Notes: a model not told the origin generated them from the sequence alone. A DNA stretch of 64,000 bases from Deinococcus hopiensis KR-140 (GCA_943327755.2 CALPYF020000003.1:1-64000), one strand, 5' to 3'. Shown: positions 19,084-28,157, counted from the stretch's first letter. Made by a program: numbers and translations.

Positions 19084-20017
19084 CGCTGCGGCCTCCTTTG
19101 GTCAGGCGGAAGTTGATCAGGCCGAACAGGATGCTGACCACCGCGACGACCATGCTGGCGGCGGCGGCCAGCCCGAAGTTGAAGTCCCCCCCGAACGCCT
19201 TGGAGAACGAGTACATAAGCGCGGAGTACGTGCTGCCCGCCGGGTAGCCGTTGGGCGTCATGACGTACAGTTCCTCGAACACCTTGATGGCGCTGATGGT
19301 GGACAGCAGGCTGCACACCAGGATGGTGGGGCGCAGACCCGGCAGGGTGATGTTCCAGAACACCTGCGAGCGGGTCGCGCCGTCGATGGTGGCGGCTTCC
19401 TCCAGTTCCCGGCTGATGCCCTGGAGGCCCGCGAGGTACAGCACCATGTAGTACCCGATGCCCTTCCAGAGGGTCACGAACATCACCGCGAACAGCGCCG
19501 TGGCGGGGTTGTCCAGCAGGCTGTGGTCGCCGCGCATCAGGCCCAGGCCCATCAGGACGCTGTTCACCGCGCCGCCCTGCTTGTACAGCCACGACCAGAT
19601 CAGGCCGACCACCGCGAAGCTCGTCACGACCGGCACGTAGTACGCGGTGCGGAAGAAGCCGATGCCGCGCAGGGGTCGGTTCACGAGCAGCGCCACCAGG
19701 ATCGAGATGACCTGGATGACCGGCACGACCAGCACGTACTTGAGGCTGTTGCGCAGGCCGGACCAGAACTGCTCGTCGGCGAACAGTTCGCGGAAGTTAT
19801 CCAGGCCGACCCACTGGGGCGGGCTGATGATGTTGTACTTCGTGAACGCCAGGTACGACCCGAAGATCACGGGCCAGGTGTGGTACACGACGAGCAGGAT
19901 CAGGAACGGCAGCATGAACGCGTAGGCGATCAATGTGTTGCGCACCGTGACAGACGCGCCGGTGCCGCCGATGCGGTGTTGTTCGCGGCGAGAGACGCGC
20001 CGCCCCTTTGTGGTCAT
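19076..20017 (-). CDS. Carbohydrate ABC transporter permease, MalF type
   Basis: 313 aa from ATG 20017, chosen because a TACACT box sits 7 nt upstream. The fold matches MalF/UgpA permeases: first membrane segment IAYAFMLPFLILLVVYHTW, periplasmic WVGLDNFRELF, and EAA loop EEAATIDGATRSQVFWNITL. It is the first gene of an operon that continues with MalG-type permease, Nudix, lipoprotein and FAD oxidoreductase genes. No binding-protein gene precedes it, which is unusual because such genes normally lead these operons. Confidence 0.93.
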   Translation of the reverse strand: MTTKGRRVSRREQHRIGGTGASVTVRNTLIAYAFMLPFLILLVVYHTWPVIFGSYLAFTKYNIISPPQWVGLDNFRELFADEQFWSGLRNSLKYVLVVPVIQVISILVALLVNRPLRGIGFFRTAYYVPVVTSFAVVGLIWSWLYKQGGAVNSVLMGLGLMRGDHSLLDNPATALFAVMFVTLWKGIGYYMVLYLAGLQGISRELEEAATIDGATRSQVFWNITLPGLRPTILVCSLLSTISAIKVFEELYVMTPNGYPAGSTYSALMYSFSKAFGGDFNFGLAAAASMVVAVVSILFGLINFRLTKGGRSDA

Positions 20018-20024
20018 GGGGGGC

Positions 20025-20030
20025 AGTGTA
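20025..20030 (-). promoter_or_regulatory. -10 box for the ABC permease operon
   Basis: TACACT on the minus strand, 7 nt before the ATG at 20017, giving a leaderless operon transcript. Confidence 0.55.
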
Positions 20031-20054
20031 GCGGCCCCCGCGCGCGGCGGCGTG

Positions 20055-20088
20055 AAAAAACCAGCCTCTCCGCGCGGGAGGGGCTGGT
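20055..20088 (-). terminator. Intrinsic terminator of the small stress-protein gene
   Basis: Minus-strand stem ACCAGCCCCTCC/GGAGAGGCTGGT with a 6-nt loop and one wobble, followed by TTTTTT (20060-20055). It separates the small gene from the permease operon. Confidence 0.88.
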
Positions 20089-20111
20089 CAAGGCAGGTTG
20101 AGGCTGGGGCC

Positions 20112-20345
20112 TTAGTGGCCGTCGCCGTCCTTGGCTTCACGTTTGCCTTCGTTGTACTCGGCGTTGGCTTCGCGGTTGTGCACTTCGGCCTTGGCGCGGT
20201 CCTCGAGGGCTTCGGCCTTGTGGTGGGCGTCGCCGGTCACGGCGTGGGCGGCGTTGTGGCCGGCCTCGCGCAGGCGGTCGGCGCCTTCGTTCACTTTGGC
20301 CTTGGCGGCGTCCAGCATGTTTTCAGCGGTGCTCTTGTCACTCAT
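20112..20345 (-). CDS. Small hydrophilic stress-type protein (CsbD/LEA-like)
   Basis: 77 aa, preceded by GGAGGACTCA. It is highly charged, without hydrophobic segments, and mostly Ala, Lys, Glu, Asp: DKSTAENMLDAAKAKVNEGA, then HKAEALEDRAKAEV and a Lys/Asp-rich tail. Composition and repeated A-K-x-x-A-x-D pattern resemble CsbD-like and LEA-like stress proteins, which are often disordered and protect during desiccation or osmotic shock. Assignment to either family is not certain. It has its own terminator. Confidence 0.7.
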   Translation of the reverse strand: MSDKSTAENMLDAAKAKVNEGADRLREAGHNAAHAVTGDAHHKAEALEDRAKAEVHNREANAEYNEGKREAKDGDGH

Positions 20346-20569
20346 GGGTTGAGTCCTCCTGCGGTGTGGATTCCCTTGTGGGTGCCCCCAGCTTGCCGCG
20401 TCCGGCCGGGTGCGGGGTGAGGCGCGGCTTCAGGGTCACTGCACGCAGACTTCAGGAATCTTCATGGTCTGCGGGGTTGGGTCCCGATCTGCGTGAACCG
20501 GGTATAAACCCTTGGGGTAACAGGTACACCAACTCCGGTTCATGCCGCTTGGAGTACAGTGTCCGGGTC

Positions 20570-21826
<1,257 letters not shown>

Positions 21827-21843
21827 TAGCCAACTGATGAACG

Positions 21844-21878
21844 AAGGCGGCGAGGGCATGTCCCCTCGCCGCCTTTCT
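21844..21878 (+). terminator. Intrinsic terminator after icd
   Basis: Perfect 13-bp stem (21844-21856 with 21863-21875), 6-nt loop CATGTC, then TTTCT. It lies between the convergent icd and msrA genes. Confidence 0.85.
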
Positions 21879-21886
21879 ATGTGGCC

Positions 21887-22438
21887 TTACGCGCGCAGGC
21901 GGTCGCTGTAGTACTGGCGCATCTTCGACACCTTGGGCGCGATGACGGCCATGCAGTACGGCTGGCGCGGGTTGTTCTCGTAGTAGTTCTGGTGGTAGTC
22001 CTCGGCCACGAAGAACTCGCTGGCGGGCTCGACGGTCGTCACGATGGGCTTGCCGAACACGTCCTGCGCGGTCAGGTCGGCGATCACCTCGCGCGTCTGG
22101 GCCTCCTGTTCGGCGGTCAGGGGGAACACGGCGCTGCGGTACTGGGTGCCCACGTCCGCGCCCTGACGGTTCAGGCTGGTGGGGTCGTGCGTGGCGAAGA
22201 ACAGCCCCAGCAGGTCCTTGTAGGACACCTGCGCGGGGTCGAAGGTCACGCGGACCGCCTCGGCGTGCCCGGTCGCGCCGCTGCACACGCTGCGGTAGTC
22301 GGGGTTGGGCGTGTGCCCGCCGATGTAGCCGCTCTCGATCCTGTGTACGCCGCGCACGTCCTTCAGGACGGCCTCGGTACACCAGAAGCAGCCTCCGGCC
22401 AGAATCGCCTGCTGCATGCCTGTCGTTGCGTTGGTCAT
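21887..22438 (-). CDS. msrA: Peptide methionine-S-sulfoxide reductase
   Basis: 183 aa. The catalytic motif GGCFWCTEAVL lies at residues ~15-25, followed by the MsrA blocks SGYIGGHTPNPDY and EAVRVTFDP, HDPTSLNRQGADVGTQYRS. A C-terminal Cys (RQPYC) is a candidate resolving residue. It repairs oxidised methionine using thioredoxin. AAGAAT lies 6 nt before the ATG, so the mRNA may be leaderless. Confidence 0.97.
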   Translation of the reverse strand: MTNATTGMQQAILAGGCFWCTEAVLKDVRGVHRIESGYIGGHTPNPDYRSVCSGATGHAEAVRVTFDPAQVSYKDLLGLFFATHDPTSLNRQGADVGTQYRSAVFPLTAEQEAQTREVIADLTAQDVFGKPIVTTVEPASEFFVAEDYHQNYYENNPRQPYCMAVIAPKVSKMRQYYSDRLRA

Positions 22439-22523
22439 GCAGGCATTCTTCCGCGTTCAGGGCCGGGGAACGGCGACGGGGGGCACCATCCACCCCGGAC
22501 CTCCGCGACATGTCGGGCAACGT

Positions 22524-23702
22524 TCAGGAGGCGGGGGTGCTGGTGGTGTCTCCCTCGCTGACCAGAGCGTCCAGAAGTTTCAGGGCTTCCTCCAGGCGGT
22601 GGGCCTGCACGCGCGCGGCCGTGCGGGCCTGGCGCCATTCCAGCCGCACGCGGGCGAGGCTCACGGGATCGCCGCCCAGCTGCGCCAGTTGCGTCGCGCG
22701 GCGTTCCAGCGTCTCCACCTGGGTTCTCAGGTCGCGCAGCGCCGCCTGATGGGCGCGGGCGGCGTGCAGCGTACCGTCCAGCTGGGCGCGCGCTTCCTGC
22801 TGCGCGGCGTGCAGGGCCTGCTGGGCCTGCGCCACGGCCGGGGAGGACTCGGCCGCCTCGCCGGCGTGCCACTGCGCGTAGTTCAGGGCCTGCCGGGCCC
22901 GCAGGACGTTCGGATGCAGCGGCACACCCAGCGAGAAGCGGGCGTGCGCGAGGTCCACGTCCAGCATGGTCAGGGGCGTATCGGCGTCGGCCAGTTCGAT
23001 CAGGGGCGTGAAGGCCGTCAGGAAGGCGTGGGTCTGGGAGGCCATGAGCTGCGTGTGCGCCAGCCTCGGCCCGACGGCCTGACCGTCTCGCAGCGCGTCC
23101 TGAAGTTCACGGACGTTCAGGTCCAGCAGCTGCGCCTGGGCAGCGGCCCCCGCGACCTGATCGGCGACCTCGATGCGGGCGTGGTCGGCGCGCAGGCGGC
23201 TGAGCATCTCCTCGGTCTCCCAGCGGCGCACCTCGGCCTGGGTGGCCTGCACGTCCCACTCGGCGGCGCGTTCCAGGGCGCGCAGGTCCGGGTTGGCGCG
23301 GATCCCGGCGAGGCTGCGCCCGGCGATCTCGGCGTGCGAGCGGGCCAGCAGCAGCGGCAGGTCGTGCGCGCGGCGGCCCCAGCGGATGGGGCTCGGTGCG
23401 GGCGCGATGGGGCCCTCGGTGGGCTGCGCGGGCACCGGGACGGTCTCCGCGAAGCGGGCGAGGTCCAGGGTGGTGCCCTCCAGCCAGCGGTCGGCGCGGG
23501 CGTCGCCGTAGTTCTCGCGCAGGCGGGCGTACACGTCCTGCAGGACCGCCACGACGTCACGGGGTCCCAGGGCGCGCAGGGCGGTCCAGCCGCGGCGCTG
23601 CACGGCGCCCTGGATGATCTGTTCGGCCTCGTTCACGCCCAGTTCGGCGCTCAGGCGGACGCGCAGCCAGTCCCGGTACGGGTCGTTCGAGGTCTGGATC
23701 AC
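22524..23702 (-). CDS. Uncharacterised alpha-helical/coiled-coil protein
   Basis: 392 aa from GTG 23702, which overlaps the stop of the methyltransferase gene by 4 nt. There is no signal peptide or membrane segment. The N-terminal ~65 residues are helical (DWLRVRLSAELGVNEAEQII, RALGPRDVVAVLQDVYARLR). The middle and C-terminal parts are long Ala/Gln/Glu/Arg-rich heptads, e.g. RALERAAEWDVQATQAEVRR and AQQALHAAQQEARAQLDGTL, so a rod-like coiled coil is likely. The helical layout faintly recalls TolC-type proteins but export features are absent. I do not recognise a family. Confidence 0.72.
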   Translation of the reverse strand: MIQTSNDPYRDWLRVRLSAELGVNEAEQIIQGAVQRRGWTALRALGPRDVVAVLQDVYARLRENYGDARADRWLEGTTLDLARFAETVPVPAQPTEGPIAPAPSPIRWGRRAHDLPLLLARSHAEIAGRSLAGIRANPDLRALERAAEWDVQATQAEVRRWETEEMLSRLRADHARIEVADQVAGAAAQAQLLDLNVRELQDALRDGQAVGPRLAHTQLMASQTHAFLTAFTPLIELADADTPLTMLDVDLAHARFSLGVPLHPNVLRARQALNYAQWHAGEAAESSPAVAQAQQALHAAQQEARAQLDGTLHAARAHQAALRDLRTQVETLERRATQLAQLGGDPVSLARVRLEWRQARTAARVQAHRLEEALKLLDALVSEGDTTSTPAS

Positions 23703-24502
23703 GTCCCGCTCCCGGCGCGGCGCTGCCGGGCGCATTCGAAGAGCATCAGCGCGGCGGCCGTGGCGACGTTCAGCGAGTCCGCGCCGCGGCTGGCGTCCAT
23801 GGGGATGCTGACGCTGTGGTCGGTGCGGCGCCAGTGTTCGGGCAGGCCCTCGTGTTCGGTGCCCAGCAGCAGCGCCACGCGGCCGGTCAGCGGCGCGTCC
23901 CAGTAGGCGCGCCCGGCGTCCGGGGTGCACGCGAAGGTCGTGAAGTCCCGCTCCTGTAGCCACGCCTGCGCCTCGTCCTCGCTCATCACGGCGACGGGCA
24001 GGGTGAACACGCTGCCCTGCGAGGAGCGGATCACGTTCGGGCCGTAGGGGTCGGCGCCGCGCCCCAGGACGATCACGCTGTCCGCCCCGGCGGCGTCGGC
24101 GCTGCGCAGGATCGCGCCGACGTTCCCGGGTTTTTCCAGGCCGTGCAGCACGACCGTCACGGCCTGCGCGCCGGGTTCCGGCAGGGGCCGCGCGGGGGTG
24201 GGGGCCAGGGCCAGCAGGCCGTCCGGGTTCTCGCGCCCGCTGACCTTCTCGAAGGCCGCGCGGGACAGCAGGTGCGTGGGGGCGTGCAGGGTGGGGGCCA
24301 GGGTCTCCCCTTCGGGGCTGTGCAGGTCGGGGGTGCTGTACACGGCGCTCAGGGTCAGGCCGCTGGCGACGGCGCGGGCGATCTCGCGGGCGCCCTCGAT
24401 CAGGATCACGCCGTCCTGTTCGCGTTCGCGGCGGCCCCGCAGGCGCACGAGCCGCTTGACGTGCGCGTTCTGCAGGGAGGTGATGACTTCGGTGGCACTC
24501 AT
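23699..24502 (-). CDS. TrmH/SpoU-family RNA 2'-O-methyltransferase
   Basis: 267 aa from ATG 24502 (MSATEVI), chosen because CATAAT lies 7 nt upstream; an ATG 9 nt earlier falls within that spacer. The N-terminal substrate domain (ITSLQNAHVKRLVRLRGRRE) is followed by the knotted SPOUT domain with all three motifs: EKPGNVGAILRSADAAGAD, LLLGTEHEGLPEHW and IPMDASRGADSLNVATAAAL. It methylates ribose in rRNA or tRNA with SAM. It resembles RlmB/TrmH-like enzymes with an N-terminal extension; the target site is not known. Confidence 0.93.
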   Translation of the reverse strand: MSATEVITSLQNAHVKRLVRLRGRREREQDGVILIEGAREIARAVASGLTLSAVYSTPDLHSPEGETLAPTLHAPTHLLSRAAFEKVSGRENPDGLLALAPTPARPLPEPGAQAVTVVLHGLEKPGNVGAILRSADAAGADSVIVLGRGADPYGPNVIRSSQGSVFTLPVAVMSEDEAQAWLQERDFTTFACTPDAGRAYWDAPLTGRVALLLGTEHEGLPEHWRRTDHSVSIPMDASRGADSLNVATAAALMLFECARQRRAGSGT

Positions 24503-24555
24503 TGGGTCCATTATGGCCTGTCGCCTTCCCGGTCACGGTCTGCGCCCAAATGCTC

Positions 24556-24561
24556 TAGCCT
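24556..24561 (+). promoter_or_regulatory. -10 box of leaderless SEC-C gene
   Basis: TAGCCT followed by 6 nt and ATG 24568. Confidence 0.5.
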
Positions 24562-24567
24562 GCGCGC

Positions 24568-24951
24568 ATGCCCCTCGCGTACCCCCCGTTCAAGTCGTGT
24601 CCCTGCGGTTCCGGGCGGAGTTACGGGCACTGCTGCGGCCCGCTGCACGCCGGTCAGGCGGCCGCCACCCCGGAGGCGCTGATGCGCTCGCGCTACGCGG
24701 CGTACGCCCTGGGCGACAGCGCGTACGTGCAGCGCACGTGGCATCCGGACACCCGTCCCGCCACGCTGGACCTGCGCGACGGCACCCGCTACCTGGGCCT
24801 GCGCGTGCACGGGGCGCAGGGGGACGAGGTGACCTTCACGGCGCAGCTGCGCCTGCCGGACGGCGAGCGGTACGCCCTGCGGGAACGCAGCCGCTTCACG
24901 CAGGTGGGTGGCGCGTGGGTGTACGTGGACGGCGATACCCCCGACGCCTGA
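24568..24951 (+). CDS. YchJ-like SEC-C motif protein (UPF0225)
   Basis: 127 aa. The N-terminus carries the SEC-C zinc motif CPCGSGRSYGHCC, which binds one Zn. The rest matches the YchJ family: ALMRSRYAAYALGDSAYVQR, TWHPDTRP and a beta-rich end with VTFTAQL and SRFTQVGGAWVYVDGD. The fold is NTF2-like. The biological role of the family is not settled. It is divergent from the methyltransferase gene. Confidence 0.85.
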   Translation: MPLAYPPFKSCPCGSGRSYGHCCGPLHAGQAAATPEALMRSRYAAYALGDSAYVQRTWHPDTRPATLDLRDGTRYLGLRVHGAQGDEVTFTAQLRLPDGERYALRERSRFTQVGGAWVYVDGDTPDA

Positions 24952-24996
24952 CCCGGTGCATGGGAACCCGGTGAGAGTCCGGGCCGTACCGGTGAC

Positions 24997-25920
24997 ATGA
25001 CCGACCAGAAGAGCCGCGCCACACCGAAGCTCACCGTCCGCCCGAACCGCCGCGCCGCGCTGATCCTGGGTGGACTGCTCATCGCGGGGGTGCTGGTCGC
25101 GCAGAGCGTGAAGGTCGTCCCCGCCGGGTACGTGGGCGTGGCGTTCAGCGCCCTGAGCGGCGTGAAGGGCCAGCCGCTGCAGGAGGGCGTGCACTTCCTC
25201 GTGCCGTTCGTGGATCACGTGACGCTGTACGACGCGAAACTCCAGGAGGTCACGCTGGCGCACAACATCCAGGACGGGGACGAGGGTGCCATCCGCGCGC
25301 GCAGCAAGGAGGGCCTGGAGATCACGGCGGACGTGACCGTGCAGTTCCGGGTGGACCGCGCCAAGGCCGCGCAGCTGCACAAGGAACTGGGCCGCGACTA
25401 CGTGCGGACCGTGATCCGCCCGCAGGTGCGCAGCAAGGTCCGCGACGCGATCGGGCAGTTCAGCGCCGCCGACATCATCAGCACGCAGCGCCAGCAGGTC
25501 GAGGCGAGCATCACGAACGCGCTGCGGCAGGTGTTCCAGCAGAACAACCTCACGCTGGACAGCGTCCTGCTGCGTGAACTGCGCATCCCGGACAGCGTCG
25601 CCAAGGCCATCGAGCAGAAGCAGACCGCCGAGCAGCAGGTCGCGGTGGAACGCAACAAGCTGCAGCAGTCGAACATCGCCGCGCAGCGCGCCGTCGTGGA
25701 GGCCGAGGGCGCCGCGAAGGCGTCAGTCGCCAAGGCGCGCGGCGAGGCCGAGGCGCTGTCCCTGCGCGGCCGGGCCCTGCGGGAGAATCCACAGCTGATC
25801 CAGCTGACCGTCGCGGAGAAACTCTCGCCGGGCATCCAGACGGTCATGCTGCCCAGTGACGGGAACTTCCTGCTGGACGTCGGGAACCTGACCGGCCGTT
25901 CCGCTGCGACCAAACCATGA
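24997..25920 (+). CDS. SPFH/prohibitin-domain membrane protein
   Basis: 307 aa. A single membrane anchor lies at residues ~19-38 (AALILGGLLIAGVLVAQSV). The SPFH domain follows (VPAGYVGVAFSALSGVKGQP, VPFVDHVTLYDAKLQEVTL, ADVTVQFRVDRAKA, RQVFQQNNLTLDSVLLRELR). A C-terminal coiled coil is rich in Ala, Glu, Gln (EQQVAVERNKLQQSNIAAQR, AKARGEAEALSLRGRAL). It is closest to prohibitin-type proteins, which form large membrane-associated rings affecting protease action and membrane organisation. The stop overlaps the next start (ATGA). Confidence 0.9.
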   Translation: MTDQKSRATPKLTVRPNRRAALILGGLLIAGVLVAQSVKVVPAGYVGVAFSALSGVKGQPLQEGVHFLVPFVDHVTLYDAKLQEVTLAHNIQDGDEGAIRARSKEGLEITADVTVQFRVDRAKAAQLHKELGRDYVRTVIRPQVRSKVRDAIGQFSAADIISTQRQQVEASITNALRQVFQQNNLTLDSVLLRELRIPDSVAKAIEQKQTAEQQVAVERNKLQQSNIAAQRAVVEAEGAAKASVAKARGEAEALSLRGRALRENPQLIQLTVAEKLSPGIQTVMLPSDGNFLLDVGNLTGRSAATKP

Positions 25921-26399
25921 CGCCGCTGCTGATCCTGGCGCTGGCGGCCGTGCTGATCCTGCTGGCGACCCGCCGCGCGCCCGCCCCGGACGTCACGCAC
26001 GCCGAGGCTCCCGCGCCGACGCGCACCCTGCCGGACAACCTGCTGCGCCTGCCCGAACCGGCCCGGTCACGCGCCTGGGCGCTGCTGTGCAGCCTGCACG
26101 ACGCCCTGCGGGAGGTGCCGGGGGACGCGCGCACCTCCTTCCTGCTTCAGCAGACGCGCGACCAGTACCTGCCGGATACGGTCAGCGCCTACCTGCACCT
26201 GACCCCGGCGGCCCGCGCGCAGCTGGAGGCCCAGGGGCAGCCGCCCGAGACCCTGCTCCTTGAGCAGCTGTCCCTGATCGAGGGCGGCGTCGCCGAGGTG
26301 CTGCGGCACGATCACGCGGCCGCCGACCGGCTGCTCACGCAGGGGCGTTTCCTGCGGGAACGTTTCGGCCTGCCGTCTGACCTGAAGCCCGGGCAGTAG
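25917..26399 (+). CDS. Membrane-anchored hypothetical protein coupled to SPFH gene
   Basis: 160 aa from ATG 25917 within the end of the SPFH gene. Residues ~3-18 (PLLILALAAVLILLATRRA) are a membrane anchor or uncleaved signal. The remainder is helical and cytosolic in character (SRAWALLCSLHDALREVPGD, LEQLSLIEGGVAEVLRHDHA, LLTQGRFLRERFGLP). Tight coupling suggests it works with the SPFH protein, perhaps as a ring partner like the small partners of other SPFH proteins. I do not recognise a family. Confidence 0.72.
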   Translation: MTPLLILALAAVLILLATRRAPAPDVTHAEAPAPTRTLPDNLLRLPEPARSRAWALLCSLHDALREVPGDARTSFLLQQTRDQYLPDTVSAYLHLTPAARAQLEAQGQPPETLLLEQLSLIEGGVAEVLRHDHAAADRLLTQGRFLRERFGLPSDLKPGQ

Positions 26400-26703
26400 A
26401 CACCTGTTCATCACGACATGAAGACGGGTCATACCGGCGCGGCAGCCAGCCCGCTCCGCCAAGCCTCAGCCCCTTCCGCACGTGCAGGACTGCATCGACC
26501 GGCAGAATGGCCCGGGCTCGGGGTGGCATGCAGGTGCCCTTCTGACGCGATCTGGATTCCATGATCGTACGCCCGGCGCACGGCGAGTGCAAGCGCGTTT
26601 GACCGTCCGGGCGGTTTCGGGCGCCGCGCGCCGCAACCATGAAGTTTCGTGCCTCTTCTCATGGTGTAAGCCCGCTGGCAGGCCGGTCAGGGTACGGTCG
26701 CGT
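26400..26703. other. 304-nt gap without a supported gene
   Basis: Both strands were read. Open frames here on the minus strand have no family features or ribosome binding sites. The only signal is TACGGT 5 nt before the ATG at 26704, a weak -10 box. No strong hairpin with U-tract was found. Confidence 0.5.
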
Positions 26704-27957
26704 ATGGCGGAACGACTTGAACAGTTCATCGGCGCGGACCACGGCCCGGCGTCCAAGGCGTCCGCCACTCCGACCCGGATCGTCTTCCTGTCGGACACCC
26801 TGCCCCCGCTGGGCCAGTACCTGCGGGAACGCAGTCCCTTCCTGCGCGACTGCGACGTCATCGACGTCCGCGCGCAGGAGGCCGCCACCGAACTGACCGG
26901 CACGCCACCGGATCTGGTCGTGCTGCAGGTCGCCCCGGGCCGCACGCCCTGTGACGCCCTGGTGGACCACGCCATGCACCACTGGCCGCAGACGGCGCTG
27001 CTGGCCTTCAGTGTGGACGCCGACCAGGACCTGACCTTCCTGACCGAACGCGCCGGGGTCCTGACGGCCCTGACCGCCCCGAACCTCAAGGAACTGCACG
27101 AGGCGATCGAGCAGGAGATCAAGGAACTCAGTTTCGGCACGATCCGGGGCGTCAGCCTGCCCAACCTGCTCCAGATCCTGCAGTGGGAGAAACGGACCCT
27201 GGCCGTCAAGGTGCAGGACGCGGACAACTGGGGCCGCCTGCACCTGCTGCGCGGCGAGGTCGTGGACGCCTTCGAACACGCCGGCCAGTCCGGCGGCGAG
27301 GACGCCGCGCTGCGCCTGCTGGGGCTGCCCCACCCGCGACTGAGCCTGGAACGTTCGTACCACAACCAGCGGCGCGTGATCCGGGCGTCCCTGAACAACC
27401 TGCTCATGGAAGCGATGAAACGCCTGGATGAAACGCCGTCCACCTCGACCCCGGACACCCCGCTCCTGGAGGACGCCATGTTCTTCAAACGCTGGCTCAG
27501 GCCGTACGCCGATCAGACCGCCGACGCCGCCTCACCGGAGCCCCCCGCACCGGTCGAGGATGATCCCTCACCCCCACCCCATTCCCCGGAGGACACCACT
27601 ATGAGTAACGTCAAAGAGCTTCTCGATTCGGCCATGGGTATCGACGGCGCGCTGGCTGCCGCGCTGGTGGACTACAGCAGCGGCATGGCGCTGGGCACCG
27701 CCGGCGGCGGCATGAACCTAGAACTGGCCGCGGCCGGTAACACGGAGGTCGTGCGGGCCAAGCTGCGCACCATGGACAGCCTGGGCATCAAGGGCCAGAT
27801 CGAGGACATCCTGATCACGCTGGAATCGCAGTACCACATCATCTACGTGATGCCGCAGCTGTCGATGTTCCTGTATCTGGTGCTGTCCAAGGACCGCGCC
27901 AATCTGGCCATGGCCCGCTTCAAGCTCAAGAGCCTGGCGGCGACGATCTCCGTCTGA
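26704..27957 (+). CDS. Pseudo-receiver/DUF4388/roadblock signalling protein
   Basis: 417 aa from ATG 26704. Residues ~25-125 look like a receiver-type fold (TRIVFLSDTLPPLGQYLRER, LLAFSVDADQDL). Residues ~140-240 form a DUF4388 (PatA-like) domain: FGTIRGVSLPNLLQILQWEK, then LHLLRGEVVDAFEHAG and HNQRRVIRASLNNLLMEAM. A Pro/Ser-rich linker follows, then a roadblock/LC7 (MglB-like) domain from residue 300. The last domain has its own start signals: GGAGGA at 27588-27593 and ATG 27601. DUF4388 and roadblock domains act with small Ras-like GTPases in polarity and motility; no MglA-like gene is present in the window. Confidence 0.82.
   Translation: MAERLEQFIGADHGPASKASATPTRIVFLSDTLPPLGQYLRERSPFLRDCDVIDVRAQEAATELTGTPPDLVVLQVAPGRTPCDALVDHAMHHWPQTALLAFSVDADQDLTFLTERAGVLTALTAPNLKELHEAIEQEIKELSFGTIRGVSLPNLLQILQWEKRTLAVKVQDADNWGRLHLLRGEVVDAFEHAGQSGGEDAALRLLGLPHPRLSLERSYHNQRRVIRASLNNLLMEAMKRLDETPSTSTPDTPLLEDAMFFKRWLRPYADQTADAASPEPPAPVEDDPSPPPHSPEDTTMSNVKELLDSAMGIDGALAAALVDYSSGMALGTAGGGMNLELAAAGNTEVVRAKLRTMDSLGIKGQIEDILITLESQYHIIYVMPQLSMFLYLVLSKDRANLAMARFKLKSLAATISV
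27601..27957 (+). CDS. Internal start giving a stand-alone roadblock/MglB-like protein
   Basis: 118 aa, in frame with the larger gene. GGAGGA with a 7-nt spacer precedes ATG 27601, better than the signal at the larger gene's own start. The product begins MSNVKELLDSAMGIDGALAA and has the roadblock features LVDYSSGMALGTAGGG and YHIIYVMPQLSMFLYLVL. It may be made in addition to the fusion, so both forms could homo- or hetero-dimerise. The alternative is that the purine-rich stretch is fortuitous. Confidence 0.5.
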   Translation: MSNVKELLDSAMGIDGALAAALVDYSSGMALGTAGGGMNLELAAAGNTEVVRAKLRTMDSLGIKGQIEDILITLESQYHIIYVMPQLSMFLYLVLSKDRANLAMARFKLKSLAATISV

Positions 27958-27979
27958 TCCCGGCTTCGCCACATCAGCA

Positions 27980-28020
27980 GCGGGCCCCGTCACACCGGAT
28001 GAGTGTGCACCGGGGCCCGC
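27980..28020. terminator. Extended GC-rich hairpin before bshA
   Basis: Stem GCGGGCCCCG/CGGGGCCCGC (outer arms from 27980 and to 28020) with an inner CACAC/GTGTG pairing in the loop. It lies after the roadblock gene. No U-tract follows, so termination is inferred from position. Confidence 0.5.
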
Positions 28021-28103
28021 GCCGTGAGGCGGCTGCGCGGCAGCGCCGCGATGGGGAGGCCGGCAACCATCGGGCTGACAGGCAGCCCTTATAGTTGGCA
28101 CTC

Positions 28104-28157
28104 ATGAATTCGTCAGCTTGTGTGCCCACCCCCGAAACCGCCGGACGTCGCCCGTGA
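28104..28157 (+). CDS. 17-codon leader ORF coupled to bshA
   Basis: MNSSACVPTPETAGRRP, from ATG 28104 to TGA 28155-28157. TATAGT (28090-28095) ends 8 nt before the ATG, matching the leaderless pattern of neighbours, while the bshA GTG at 28154 has no Shine-Dalgarno sequence. The TGA overlaps that GTG (GTGA). Translation of this ORF would deliver ribosomes to bshA. The peptide holds one Cys codon. Whether it is regulatory, just a coupling device or a chance frame is unproven. Confidence 0.4.
   Translation: MNSSACVPTPETAGRRP

Noticed and set aside
24955..24999. Sequence GGGAACCCGGTGAGAGTCC and flanks resemble the P3-P5 core of a cobalamin riboswitch
   Set aside because: The B12 box and downstream stems are absent, the following sequence is SPFH coding, and the gene has no link to cobalamin. 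The 17-nt CCCGG...CCGGG hairpin occurs easily in GC-rich DNA.
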